Below are positions 43,620-51,559 of a stretch of 58,341 bases of DNA, in pieces. Position numbers and translations under genes: made by a program. Under the pieces are notes generated by a model. It did no database searches, was not told the origin of the DNA, and saw only the letters and a list, made by a program, of their open reading frames with translations. Where the stretch lies: the NCBI GenBank assembly GCA_023382715.1, contig JAHDWP010000020.1, forward strand, positions 1 through 58,341, in the 5' to 3' direction. Each line of letters begins with the position of its first letter. Positions within the stretch are counted from its first letter, which is position 1. Source of the stretch: Anaerolineae bacterium (GTDB lineage Bacteria > Chloroflexota > Anaerolineae > Aggregatilineales > Aggregatilineaceae).

Positions 43620-43935
43620 TCTCCCCTCACCTTCCCTCTCATCCGCATCTCACCCCGGCGCGGCGGGCGGGACTCGCCTGCGCGGCTCCTGCTGACGGCA
43701 CCCATTCAGGCTTCTCCCGTTTTGTTTGTGGGTCCGTGCCCGCCCGCCGCGCCAGGATCATGACTCTATGATAGCACATATGTTCTGTCTGTCTTCGACG
43801 CAAACGGCTCAACTATAGGGGTCAGCGCTAACGACGAGGCGTCTCCCCGCCCGGGGGGCGTGCAAAACCTGTCAGGCGGTAGGGGCGCTGCCCTGCTGCG
43901 CCCTGGCTTACCTCACCCCCGCCCGGCGCGGTATA
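43620..43935. other. Terminase operon promoter region and repeat
   Basis: Next to the small terminase gene is a stretch without features (43620-43755), then the operator/promoter at 43767-43818. From 43857 to about 43908 there is a reverse copy of the dispersed repeat (GTGCAAAACCTGTCAGGCGG then TAGGGGCGCTGC). TATAAT overlaps the first ATG of the DMT transporter gene (43931-43936). Confidence 0.6.
43767..43818 (-). promoter_or_regulatory. Terminase-operon promoter with LexA-like operator
   Basis: On the minus strand GAACATATGTGC (43785-43774) is a one-mismatch GAAC-N4-GTTC box, overlapped at its end by a TATCAT -10 (43773-43768). Upstream AGTTGAGCCGTTTGCGTCGA then AGACAGACA matches the capsid promoter. 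The pair implies joint control of packaging and capsid genes. Confidence 0.65.
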
Positions 43936-44946
43936 ATGGCTCGCGATCCGCGTCTGCCGCACACGAAAGCCGAGCCAATCTCCTTGTCCGCGCTGACCAC
44001 CGCCTTCTGCCAGCGCCGCGCCGACACGCTGATGTCGGGCATGGTGCTCATTTGGGGCTTTCACTTCATCGTCGCCAAGGACGCGCTGGCCCACGTCAGC
44101 CCGCAGGCGTTCAACGCGCTGCGCTTCGTCGTCGGCCTGCCGATCATCCTGCCGCTGGCCTGGCGTGGGCGGCGCGCGCTGCGCCTGTCCTGGCGCGATT
44201 TCGCCCTGGTCACCCTGCTGACATTGGCCGGCCCGGTGATCTACCAGATCGGGTTCGCCGAGGGGATCCGGCGCACGACCACCACCAACACCGCGCTTAT
44301 CGTCTCCACTATCCCCGCCTGGACGGCCCTGTGCAGCATGATCATCGGCATGGTCGAAGTGCGTCGGCAATTGCTGGCCGGCATCGGGTTGACGCTGATC
44401 GGGGCGACATTGGTCGTGCTCAGCCGGTCGGAGTCAGGGCTGAGACTCTCGCACGATGACCTGCTCGGCAGCGCGCTGGTGCTCGGCGCGGCCATCAGCG
44501 GCGGCGTGTCGGACGTGTTCGCCAAGCCAGTGATCGATCGCCTGGGGGCCATGCCGCTGGCCATCTGGCGATTTTGCCTGAGCGCCGCCGCCATGATCGC
44601 GCTGGCCGCGCCCGAGCTAAGCACCCTCTCCAGCGAGAGCGTGCCGCTGGCGAGCGTGCCCAATATCCTCTACAGCGGCCTGCTGTCCAACGCGGCGGGC
44701 TTCCTGGTCATTCACCTGGCCATCCACGAGCTTGGCCCCACCCGCATGTCGAGCTACTTCAACTTCAGCCCCATCATCGCCGCCTTCGCCGGAGTGCTCA
44801 TCCTGCGCGAGCCGTTCTCGCTCTGGCTGCTGTTCGGGGCCGCGCTGACTCTCTTCGGCGTGATGGCCGTGCGCCGCAACGCCTTCCTGCGCCGTCCAGC
44901 ACCTTCGCCCGACGCGGCGCAGGTCGCCGAAGCCGCCGGACGCTGA
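43936..44946 (+). CDS. EamA/DMT family transporter
   Basis: Up to 336 residues with ten hydrophobic helices in two EamA halves (start LMSGMVLIWGFHFIVAKDAL; second half SALVLGAAISGGVSDVFAKP). The Glu of VLILREPFS near the end is typical of the family. It should be a drug/metabolite transporter of unknown substrate. The first ATG (43936) overlaps a TATAAT sequence, so translation may begin later, for example at 44032 just before the first helix. Confidence 0.87.
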   Translation: MARDPRLPHTKAEPISLSALTTAFCQRRADTLMSGMVLIWGFHFIVAKDALAHVSPQAFNALRFVVGLPIILPLAWRGRRALRLSWRDFALVTLLTLAGPVIYQIGFAEGIRRTTTTNTALIVSTIPAWTALCSMIIGMVEVRRQLLAGIGLTLIGATLVVLSRSESGLRLSHDDLLGSALVLGAAISGGVSDVFAKPVIDRLGAMPLAIWRFCLSAAAMIALAAPELSTLSSESVPLASVPNILYSGLLSNAAGFLVIHLAIHELGPTRMSSYFNFSPIIAAFAGVLILREPFSLWLLFGAALTLFGVMAVRRNAFLRRPAPSPDAAQVAEAAGR

Positions 44947-45068
44947 GGGCGCGGAGCGCGGAGATGCGAAGGGTTCTGGGCAAGGCGCTACGGGCCGTCC
45001 ATCTGCTGGATTTCCGTTAGCGCCCGGTTAGAGAATCGTTCACAATATTGCTGCGCGTTTTTCTCCCG

Positions 45069-45121
45069 TTGACAGCCAGCGACGCTCTCCGCTATACTGG
45101 CAATCAAACGAACAGGTGTTC
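45069..45121 (+). promoter_or_regulatory. Promoter with perfect LexA-type box upstream of the lexA-like gene
   Basis: TTGACA (45069-45074) and TATACT (45093-45098) with an 18-base spacer form a near-consensus promoter. GAACAGGTGTTC (45110-45121), a perfect GAAC-N4-GTTC palindrome, lies just after the expected transcription start. This is the arrangement for negative autoregulation. Confidence 0.8.
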
Positions 45122-45207
45122 TATCCTGTGACAAAGGGGTTGAGCGCGCCCCGCCAACTCAGGCGGGGGCAGCGCCCGGCCTCGTCCGGCACGACGGAGG
45201 GGCAGCA

Positions 45208-45459
45208 GTGAGCGAGAAGTATCCACCCACGCGCGAGCGGGTGTTCCGCTTCATCGTTGAGTACAAGCGCCAGCACGATGGTCTCTCACCGGCTATCAAA
45301 GAGATCAGCCGCGCGTGCGTGTTGCACACCTCCACCGTGAAGTACCACCTGCTCAAGCTGGAAAACCAGGGGCGCATCCGCATCAACGGCCGGCGCGCCA
45401 TCGAGGTCATCGGCGGCGTGTGGAACCTGCCCGACCAGCCAGAGGCTCCCGCGCCGTGA
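45208..45459 (+). CDS. LexA-type DNA-binding domain protein lacking the peptidase domain
   Basis: An 83-residue protein that matches the N-terminal winged helix of LexA: PTRERVFRFIVEYKRQHDGL, SPAIKEISRACVL, then HTSTVKYHLLKLENQGRIRI. The S24 self-cleavage domain is absent; the frame stops soon after VWNLPDQPEAPAP. It should bind DNA but cannot self-cleave on RecA activation. It may be a SOS antagonist, a phage-type repressor or a regulator of the neighbouring phage genes. GTG start with GGAGG seven bases upstream. Confidence 0.85.
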   Translation: MSEKYPPTRERVFRFIVEYKRQHDGLSPAIKEISRACVLHTSTVKYHLLKLENQGRIRINGRRAIEVIGGVWNLPDQPEAPAP

Positions 45460-45594
45460 AAAGCAGCCAGCAGCTTTCAGCAAGGGCAGCGCGCCCCTTT
45501 TGCCGCTGACGGCTGCGCCGGCCCTCCATTGCCCGTGCGCCCTTTTTGTGCTTAGATCGGCCCAGAGCAACTCACCATCAGAAAGCGACCGGCC

Positions 45595-46083
45595 ATGACC
45601 CAGCTAACCAGCACGCTCCCTCGCCGTAAGCGCATCGCCCTCATCGCTCACGACGATCGCAAGCAGGACCTGCTCGAATGGGCGCGTTTCAACATCGGGC
45701 GGCTGAGTCGTCACGAAATCCTAGCCACCGGCACAACCGGCGCCCTGCTCAAGCGCGAATTAGGGCTGCCCGTCCAGGTGTTCTTGAGCGGGCCACTGGG
45801 CGGTGACCAGCAGATCGGCGCCAAGATCGCCCAGAGCGAAGTGGACGTGCTCATTTTCTTCTGGGACCCGCTCGAATCGCACCCCCACGACCCGGACGTG
45901 CGCGCTCTGCTGCGGCTGGCCGTGCTGCAGAACATCCCGGTCGCCATGAACCGCTCCTCAGCGGACTTCATCTTCTCCTCGGCGCTGATGGAAGACGCCT
46001 ACGAGCGCCAGCTCTACGACTTCGCCGGGCGGCTGGAGCGCCGCCGCGCAGTGGATGCTCTGCGCGCGTCGGGGGAGGAATAG
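45595..46083 (+). CDS. mgsA: Methylglyoxal synthase
   Basis: A 162-residue protein that converts dihydroxyacetone phosphate to methylglyoxal and phosphate. ALIAHDDRKQDLLEW (catalytic His/Asp region), ILATGTTGALL, LSGPLGGDQQIGA (Asp and Gly of the active site) and FFWDPLESHPHDPDVRALLR are all diagnostic. Its tail is somewhat extended (LERRRAVDALRASGEE). The gene stands alone on its strand between the LexA-like gene and the TcmP cassette. Confidence 0.95.
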   Translation: MTQLTSTLPRRKRIALIAHDDRKQDLLEWARFNIGRLSRHEILATGTTGALLKRELGLPVQVFLSGPLGGDQQIGAKIAQSEVDVLIFFWDPLESHPHDPDVRALLRLAVLQNIPVAMNRSSADFIFSSALMEDAYERQLYDFAGRLERRRAVDALRASGEE

Positions 46084-46183
46084 GCGCGCAGTGGGCGATG
46101 GCCCCAAAAGTCATGATGGTGTACAATGAGACAATAGAACGAGTGTTTCAATATTAGCATGTTTTGGCAGAAAGGACAGTTCA

Positions 46184-47065
46184 ATGCCCGAAAAATCTCA
46201 TGACTTTGGCGGAGATTGGACCACTGAGAAGCTGGAACGGGTTGCGAAGTATTTGAAAGCATACGCAACGATCATGAAGGAGAAGGCCTTCCCTTTCGCT
46301 TACATTGATGCCTTTGCGGGCACGGGATATCGGACATTGAGGCGAAGTGACGAGGCAGAACAACTGATGTTTCCTGAGCTATCAGAAGCTGAATCGCAGC
46401 AGTTCCTTGATGGTTCTGCCCGCAAAGCTCTACAGGTCCAGCCGCGTTTCTATAAGTACCTTTTCATCGAAAAGGATGAACAGCGATTCCGCGCACTACA
46501 GAAACTGCGCACTGAATTTCCCGAAGTTGCTGGGGACATTATTTTGGTCAACGCAGAGGCAAATTCTTATCTGCAAGATATGTGTGACAATAGAAACTGG
46601 AAGAAACACCGCGCAGTGTTATTTCTTGATCCTTACGGCATGGAAGTTGAATGGCAGACGATTGAGGCCATCGCACGGACTCAGGCGATTGATCTGTGGC
46701 TTTTGTTTCCGCTTGGTATCGCCGTGAACCGACTCTTGAAACGAGATTCTAATATTGGCACCGCCGTCAGAAATGCTTTGAATCGTCTCTTCGGAGCCGA
46801 AGACTGGTACGAGACCTTCTATGAGACTACGACTAGGATCAGCCTGTTTGGCCCAGAGACTCACCGGCATAAAGTAAGTGACTTTGACACAATAGCAGAG
46901 TACATGATAAAACGGTTGCGAACGGTCTTCCCCGGCGTCGCCCAAAATCCCCTGCCCTTATTGAATTCACGCAATAATCCGCTATATCTGTTGTGCTTTG
47001 CCGCAGGTAACCCTAAGGGGGCGACAACCGCTGTCAAGATCGCCCAAGATATTCTCAAGAGGTGA
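46184..47065 (+). CDS. tcmP: Three-Cys-motif partner protein (TcmP family)
   Basis: A 293-residue protein of the family that accompanies DUF5131 (three-Cys-motif) proteins. It looks like a Rossmann methyltransferase: [12 protein letters not shown] (residues 40-50) fits a SAM-binding loop and [13 protein letters not shown] (145-157) a motif IV-like loop. [15 protein letters not shown] supplies the acidic end of strand 2. Activity of the family is not established. The gene is clearly AT-richer and uses rarer codons than its neighbours, a sign of transfer. AAAGGA precedes the ATG. The DUF5131 gene follows after four bases. Confidence 0.85.
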   Translation: MPEKSHDFGGDWTTEKLERVAKYLKAYATIMKEKAFPFAYIDAFAGTGYRTLRRSDEAEQLMFPELSEAESQQFLDGSARKALQVQPRFYKYLFIEKDEQRFRALQKLRTEFPEVAGDIILVNAEANSYLQDMCDNRNWKKHRAVLFLDPYGMEVEWQTIEAIARTQAIDLWLLFPLGIAVNRLLKRDSNIGTAVRNALNRLFGAEDWYETFYETTTRISLFGPETHRHKVSDFDTIAEYMIKRLRTVFPGVAQNPLPLLNSRNNPLYLLCFAAGNPKGATTAVKIAQDILKR

Positions 47066-47069
47066 CATC

Positions 47070-47804
47070 ATGGCCGACCGTTCAGCAATCGAGTGGACTG
47101 AATCAACATGGAACCCGATCACTGGTTGCACAAAGGTTAGCCCTGGCTGCAAGCACTGTTATGCTGAGCGCATGGCCCTGCGGCTGCAAGCCATGGGGCA
47201 GCCGAATTACGCGAATGGGTTCGCTCTGACCCTCCACGACCATGTGTTGGAGCTTCCTCTGCAATGGAAAACGCCCAAGACCATCTTCGTCAACTCGATG
47301 AGCGATCTGTTTCATCAAGATGTTCCCCTCGAGTTTATACTGAAGGTGTTCGATGTCATGGGACGCGCTCACTGGCATCAATTCCAGATTCTGACCAAGC
47401 GAGCCGAGCGGCTATCTGAGCTTGATTGCAGTCTCTCCTGGTCTCCCAATATCTGGATGGGAGTCAGCGTCGAAAATCAGAAGTACGTCCATCGAATCGA
47501 TCACCTGCGACATACCGGCGCTGTGATCAAATTTCTTTCACTTGAGCCGCTCCTGGGACCTCTACCCAATCTTGATCTCTCTGGCATTGGCTGGGTGATT
47601 GTCGGCGGCGAATCCGGACCAAAGGCCAGGCCGATGCAAAAAGCCTGGGTCGTGGAAATTCGTGATCAGTGTCTTGAAGCAAGAGTCCCCTTCTTCTTCA
47701 AACAGTGGGGGGGAGTTCGCAAGAAGAAGGCTGGGCGGTTGTTAGAGGGCCGTGTCTGGGATGAGATGCCTTCCAGCATCGGAGCGCCGGCAGCAGGACC
47801 ATAG
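47070..47804 (+). CDS. DUF5131 (phage Gp37/Gp68-like) three-Cys-motif protein
   Basis: A 244-residue protein: [20 protein letters not shown] then [12 protein letters not shown]. The Cys20-x6-Cys27-x2-Cys30 motif resembles an iron-sulfur-binding site, close to but not the standard radical SAM CxxxCxx[48 protein letters not shown] and [10 protein letters not shown] are the known conserved blocks. Function is unknown; members occur in phages and mobile islands. It is coupled to tcmP and shares its AT-rich composition, though less so. Confidence 0.88.
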   Translation: MADRSAIEWTESTWNPITGCTKVSPGCKHCYAERMALRLQAMGQPNYANGFALTLHDHVLELPLQWKTPKTIFVNSMSDLFHQDVPLEFILKVFDVMGRAHWHQFQILTKRAERLSELDCSLSWSPNIWMGVSVENQKYVHRIDHLRHTGAVIKFLSLEPLLGPLPNLDLSGIGWVIVGGESGPKARPMQKAWVVEIRDQCLEARVPFFFKQWGGVRKKKAGRLLEGRVWDEMPSSIGAPAAGP

Positions 47805-47826
47805 GTGCGCTCGTTTCCGCCCGGCG

Positions 47827-47832
47827 TATAAT
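47827..47832 (+). promoter_or_regulatory. TATAAT -10 box before the lipoprotein gene
   Basis: TATAAT occurs 35 bases before the start of the lipoprotein gene; no clear -35. CAGGAGG provides the ribosome site. Confidence 0.4.
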
Positions 47833-47866
47833 AAGCGCAGACACCCCTTCACCCAGGAGGCCCGCC

Positions 47867-48634
47867 ATGCGCAACTGGCTGCCGCTGCTGCTGATTCTGG
47901 CTCTGACGCTCGCCGCGTGCGGTGACGATTCCCCCCCGCCCCCCACCCCAGCCGCCAGCCCTGCCAGCCCGGACGCCACCGCCGAGCCGCAGAGCGCGTT
48001 CGAGTTGGAGCCGCTTGTGCCCGGCCTGCGCGTGCGCAACGGGCTGACCGTGCTCGCCCACAGCGAGGGCGTTCGCGAGGGCATGGGTTACTTCTTCGCC
48101 GAGGTGCGCAACGACAGCGACCAGTGGCTCAGCCAGGTTGATGCGGTGATCTACGCGCTCGACCAAGGCGGGTTAAAGCTGGGCGAGATCTCCGCAAACC
48201 CGCTGCTCACCGACATTCCTCCCGGACAGGTCTTCTACGCCGGGCAGTCCTTTGCTCTGCCCGATGGTTACGCCGATACGCAGCGCTGGCTGTGGTACAC
48301 CCCCGCCGAAAAGCCGAGTCTGCAAGGAGTCTTCAACCTGCCCGCCAGCGTGACCAGCCAGAGCGTGGGCGAGAGCGGACTCTACACCGTCAGCGGCACC
48401 GCGCAGAACACCGCCGGCGCCGATCTCTACTTCCCCGTGATTGACGTGGTGCTGATCGGCCCGGACGACGACCTGGTGGGGCTGGCCCATGCTGCGCTCC
48501 TCACCGGGCGCGACGATGGCATGTGGCCCGCTGGCGTCGAAGCGCCTTTCGACGCGCAGTTTTCCTTCATCAGCGTGGGGCCGGAGCTGGTCAGCGAGGT
48601 GCGCATCTCGGCAGTGGGCTATCTCGTCCCGTAG
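47867..48634 (+). CDS. Lipoprotein, function unknown
   Basis: A 255-residue protein with a signal sequence and lipobox (LLLILALTLAAC, Cys at 18) followed by a Pro/Ala/Ser linker. The mature part has two beta domains with repeated features (GMGYFFAEVRNDSDQWLSQV and SGLYTVSGTAQNTAGADLYF), like the FxLYD-type domains of other lipoproteins. It is anchored outside the membrane. No partner is visible. Confidence 0.75.
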   Translation: MRNWLPLLLILALTLAACGDDSPPPPTPAASPASPDATAEPQSAFELEPLVPGLRVRNGLTVLAHSEGVREGMGYFFAEVRNDSDQWLSQVDAVIYALDQGGLKLGEISANPLLTDIPPGQVFYAGQSFALPDGYADTQRWLWYTPAEKPSLQGVFNLPASVTSQSVGESGLYTVSGTAQNTAGADLYFPVIDVVLIGPDDDLVGLAHAALLTGRDDGMWPAGVEAPFDAQFSFISVGPELVSEVRISAVGYLVP

Positions 48635-48642
48635 TGCGCAAC

Positions 48643-48668
48643 AAAAACGCCGCCTTCGGGCAGCGGCG
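48643..48668 (-). terminator. Terminator of the minus-strand gene 48705-49049
   Basis: On the minus strand CGCCGC / GCGGCG with a 9-base loop is followed by GTTTTTGTTG. It also lies just after the convergent lipoprotein gene. Confidence 0.75.
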
Positions 48669-48704
48669 TGCACTATCTGACATCTGTGCGGGCGAAATCA
48701 GGGG

Positions 48705-49049
48705 TTAGAGCGGGTCGGGCTGCGCGCCGGCGTTGTCCTGCGCCGGGTCAATGATCGCTTCGTGCGGCACCTCGTTGCTGCTGCCATCCAGCCGCGCTTC
48801 TGGCTGGCCGGTCTCCGCGCAAACAGCGAAGATCACCCGGCGATCCGTTCCAGCGCGATGCTGCACCATCGGCGCGTCGCCTTCGGCCAGGTCAGCAGCA
48901 TCCTCCGGCTCGAACGCCAGATGACTGAACGGTGTCCCATCCAGGCCGGGCATCTCGCCCTCGGGGATCGGGCCGCCGACTGCCTCCGCCTGGAGATAAT
49001 CGGGGTCGTTCTGCTCGCCTGGGCCTGGCACATTGGGGAGTCGCGTCAT
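48705..49049 (-). CDS. Small acidic protein, unknown
   Basis: A 114-residue protein (MTRLPNVPGPGEQNDPDYLQ, then AEAVGGPIPEGEMPGLDGTP), rich in Asp, Glu and Pro, without membrane helices. A very strong AAGGAGGGGGG ribosome site precedes the ATG, and a terminator follows the stop, so it is a genuine gene. No family recognised. Confidence 0.7.
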   Translation of the reverse strand: MTRLPNVPGPGEQNDPDYLQAEAVGGPIPEGEMPGLDGTPFSHLAFEPEDAADLAEGDAPMVQHRAGTDRRVIFAVCAETGQPEARLDGSSNEVPHEAIIDPAQDNAGAQPDPL

Positions 49050-49152
49050 GGCCCCCCTCCTTAACGTCAATCTTCCTACCGCCCGCGCTGACCCCATTGT
49101 GACCTGTTTGGCGGCTTGCCGCAACACATCCGGACCAATTTTTAGGAATTTT

Positions 49153-50019
49153 TTATTTATTGTCCGGCGCGCCGCGCACCAACACCGGCACGCTGGCGCG
49201 CGCCTCCAAAACACCCGCCCAGTCCCCCGCATTGCGCACCACGAATCCAGCGACGCCGCGCGCGCCGCCCGCATCCTCATACTCCACGCGCAACAGATTG
49301 TCGTCGAAGGGATTCTCGCCCGGCCTCGCCCCGCGCTCGGTGACCACCACGCGGCGGATGCGCGTCAGCGGGATGGCGTGCGCCCGGTCGAACAGCAGCC
49401 GGTCGGGGGCCAGGTACAGCCAGCGCGCCGCCTCCATCCAGTCGGGCGGCAGCGCGCGCGGATCGGGCTGGTCGGCCACCCCCGGACGCCAGCCCCGCTC
49501 GCCCTCTGGCACCATATACACGGCGGGCGCGGGGCCGAAATCTTCATAGGCCTCGCCCACTGCCAGCACAGGCAGCCCGGTCAGCGCGCCAAGCTGCGCC
49601 GCAAAAGCCTCCAGCGGCCCCTCGATGAAGGCGCTGACCCGCCAGCCACCCGCTTCCTCGCTGTGAATGACCAGCTCTGGCGTCTCGATGCGCCGGTTCC
49701 AGGCCGTCTTGACGCGCGTGCGCAGCCCGATCCAGCGCACCGCCTCCAGCGGGGTGACATGATCCAGCGCGGGCGAGCGGTGCCCGGCGAAGACCAGCCG
49801 CCCGTCCAGGACGGCCAGCGCGCCAAAGGCGCGATACCCCGGCTCGCGCGCCAGTAGGTCGCCCCGGCTGATCGTGCCCAGCGGCCCGGCCTGCGCTGTC
49901 TGCCCGGCGTCCGTCCACGCGGCGACAGCGCGCGCCACGTGCCGGCGCTGGGCCAGCGTATCCCAGGCCAACGCCGCGCCAACGATCATCAGCAAGAGCA
50001 CCAGCAGTGCGATCTCCAT
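49153..50019 (-). CDS. Membrane-anchored protein, paralogue of the next gene
   Basis: A 288-residue protein with one N-terminal membrane helix (IALLVLLLMIVGAALAW). The C-terminal part shares an arrangement with the product of 50078-50863: (E/D)DFGPA, then YLAPDRLLF, then LLRVEY and AGFVV-NAG-W. The common domain looks beta-rich, perhaps a PH-like or lipid-binding fold. No family recognised. The two genes are tandem on the minus strand, 58 bases apart. Confidence 0.65.
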   Translation of the reverse strand: MEIALLVLLLMIVGAALAWDTLAQRRHVARAVAAWTDAGQTAQAGPLGTISRGDLLAREPGYRAFGALAVLDGRLVFAGHRSPALDHVTPLEAVRWIGLRTRVKTAWNRRIETPELVIHSEEAGGWRVSAFIEGPLEAFAAQLGALTGLPVLAVGEAYEDFGPAPAVYMVPEGERGWRPGVADQPDPRALPPDWMEAARWLYLAPDRLLFDRAHAIPLTRIRRVVVTERGARPGENPFDDNLLRVEYEDAGGARGVAGFVVRNAGDWAGVLEARASVPVLVRGAPDNK

Positions 50020-50077
50020 GCGATCTTCCCCCCGTCTTTCTCAGCAGGAATGCCGCCCCGCTGCCACCGATTCGCCA

Positions 50078-50863
50078 TCACAGGTCCTTCCGCTTGCGCC
50101 CCTCGTGCACGGTCAGCGGCAGATCGGCCCGGCGCACGATAGCCTCGGCCCAGCGCCCTGCGTGCTCCACCAGGAACCCGGCGGCGCTGGGCGTCCCGTC
50201 CGGCGCGGCGTATTCCACGCGCAGCAGCGTGCCCGTGCGCCGCCCCTCGCCACCGTGATACACGTCCAGGCGGGCCATTGTCACCAGCAGGATGACTTCG
50301 CGCCATTCGAACAGCAGCCGGTCAGGAGCCAGGTAGAGCGCCCCCTCACGGTCAGGAGTCCACTCACCATAGACATCCTGGATCATGTGCGTGGCCCGCG
50401 CCGGGCCGAAGTCATCCCGACCTTCGCCCGCATCGTGCAGAGGGAGAGCGCCGGCACTGCTCAGCGCCGCGGCAAGCTCCGGGATGTCCTGCCCGGAGAA
50501 CGTGGCGACGCGCCACCCGTCCGGGCTGTCATAGTGCGCGGCCAGCGCCCGCGCCCGCCGTCCCGCTGGCAGCGCAATGGTGACCAGGCCCAGGCGTCGC
50601 ACCTGCTCCAGCGCAATCTGCCCATCGAAGACGCTGCTGCCCTGCCCCTCGAAGGCCAGCGCCCCCCCGACGAGGCCCGCCGCGCCGAACACGCCGCGCC
50701 CGTAGGCAGCGCGCGGGCGCAGCCCATGACACACCGCCCCGATCGGGCCATAGCGCACGACCAGCCCGGCGCGCACCCAGGCCGTGCGCACACGAATCAC
50801 ATGGACGCGCCGTCTGCGCCGCTGCCACCACCAGCCGCCTCCGCTCACGTCTAACGCCTCCAT
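50078..50863 (-). CDS. Paralogue of the preceding unknown gene
   Basis: A 261-residue protein. From DDFGPARATHM onward it parallels its neighbour (ALYLAPDRLLFEWREV, TLLRVEYAAPDG, AGFLVEHAGRWAEA). Its N-terminus is basic and Trp-rich (GGGWWWQRRRRRVHVIRV) rather than a membrane helix. The start is set at an ATG at 50863; a longer frame to 51004 exists. Function unknown. Confidence 0.65.
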   Translation of the reverse strand: MEALDVSGGGWWWQRRRRRVHVIRVRTAWVRAGLVVRYGPIGAVCHGLRPRAAYGRGVFGAAGLVGGALAFEGQGSSVFDGQIALEQVRRLGLVTIALPAGRRARALAAHYDSPDGWRVATFSGQDIPELAAALSSAGALPLHDAGEGRDDFGPARATHMIQDVYGEWTPDREGALYLAPDRLLFEWREVILLVTMARLDVYHGGEGRRTGTLLRVEYAAPDGTPSAAGFLVEHAGRWAEAIVRRADLPLTVHEGRKRKDL

Positions 50864-51559
50864 CGCCCCCGCGACCGCTGCCGGACGGCAGCGCCTGGCG
50901 GGCCACCGCGCCCCGATCTTACCCGCTTCTGTCGCGCGCGCCATGCGCCGAACTCTGGAGCGAAAGATCACCGCCGAGGCGTAGAGAGCGCAGAGAAAAA
51001 ACAAGCTGTACGTTCTTCTCCGCGTCCTCTGCGCCTCTGCGGTTCCAGAATCCTACATCCCCCGCCCCGCCCACCTTGCCCCCTCTCCGCGTGTGGAGAG
51101 GGGGCGGCGAGGCGCACCAGCGCCGAGCGGGGGTAAGCTCCCCCTCATCCCCCCAACCCCTTCTCCCTCCAAGGGGAGAAGGGGAGCAAGGCGCGCCAGC
51201 ACCGAGCGGGGGTGAGGTCAGCCAGGGTGCTGTTTCCCCCCACCCCAAACCCCTCTCCCGCAGGGAGGGAGAAGCTCAGCGGGCGCGCTTTTCTCCCTTC
51301 CCCCCCGCGAGGGGGAAGGGCCGGGGATGAGGGGGAGCGAGGCGCACCAGCGCCGCGCGGGGGTGAGGTCAGCCAGGGCGCAGCACCCCCCACAGAGGCA
51401 TTTCGCAACCGTTCGCGCACCTTCGCCATCCCGCACGTTGTAGCTAGCAGCGAAACGATTATAATCTGAGCAGGCGCCGACTCCAGGCGCGCCCGGCGGC
51501 TGAAATGCGCCGTCCTCTTTTCATGCGCAGCAGAATCTCATTGAACAAAGGAAGAGCCT
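50864..51559. repeat. 696-base repeat-rich intergenic region
   Basis: No gene is supported. An inverted repeat with GAGGCGTAGAGAGCGCAGAG on one side and TCCGCGTCCTCTGCGCCTCT on the other lies at about 50978-51043. From 51070 to 51220 there are two hairpins (CCCCCTCTCC..GGAGAGGGGG and CCCCTTCTCC..GGAGAAGGGG) each followed by GCGCC-AGC-(A/G)CCGAGCGGGGG. A bipartite double-hairpin repeat spans about 51233-51335, followed by another GCGCACCAGCGCC unit. The promoter of the next gene is at 51438-51465. Confidence 0.7.
51438..51465 (+). promoter_or_regulatory. Promoter of the first secreted-triplet gene
   Basis: TTGTAG (51438-51443), 16 bases, TATAAT (51460-51465), about 95 bases before the start codon. 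Confidence 0.6.

Noticed and set aside
46100-47810. Idea that the TcmP-DUF5131 genes belong to the phage module
   Set aside because: They lie on the opposite strand 2.5 kb away, differ strongly in composition and have no shared operator, so a separate acquisition is more likely.
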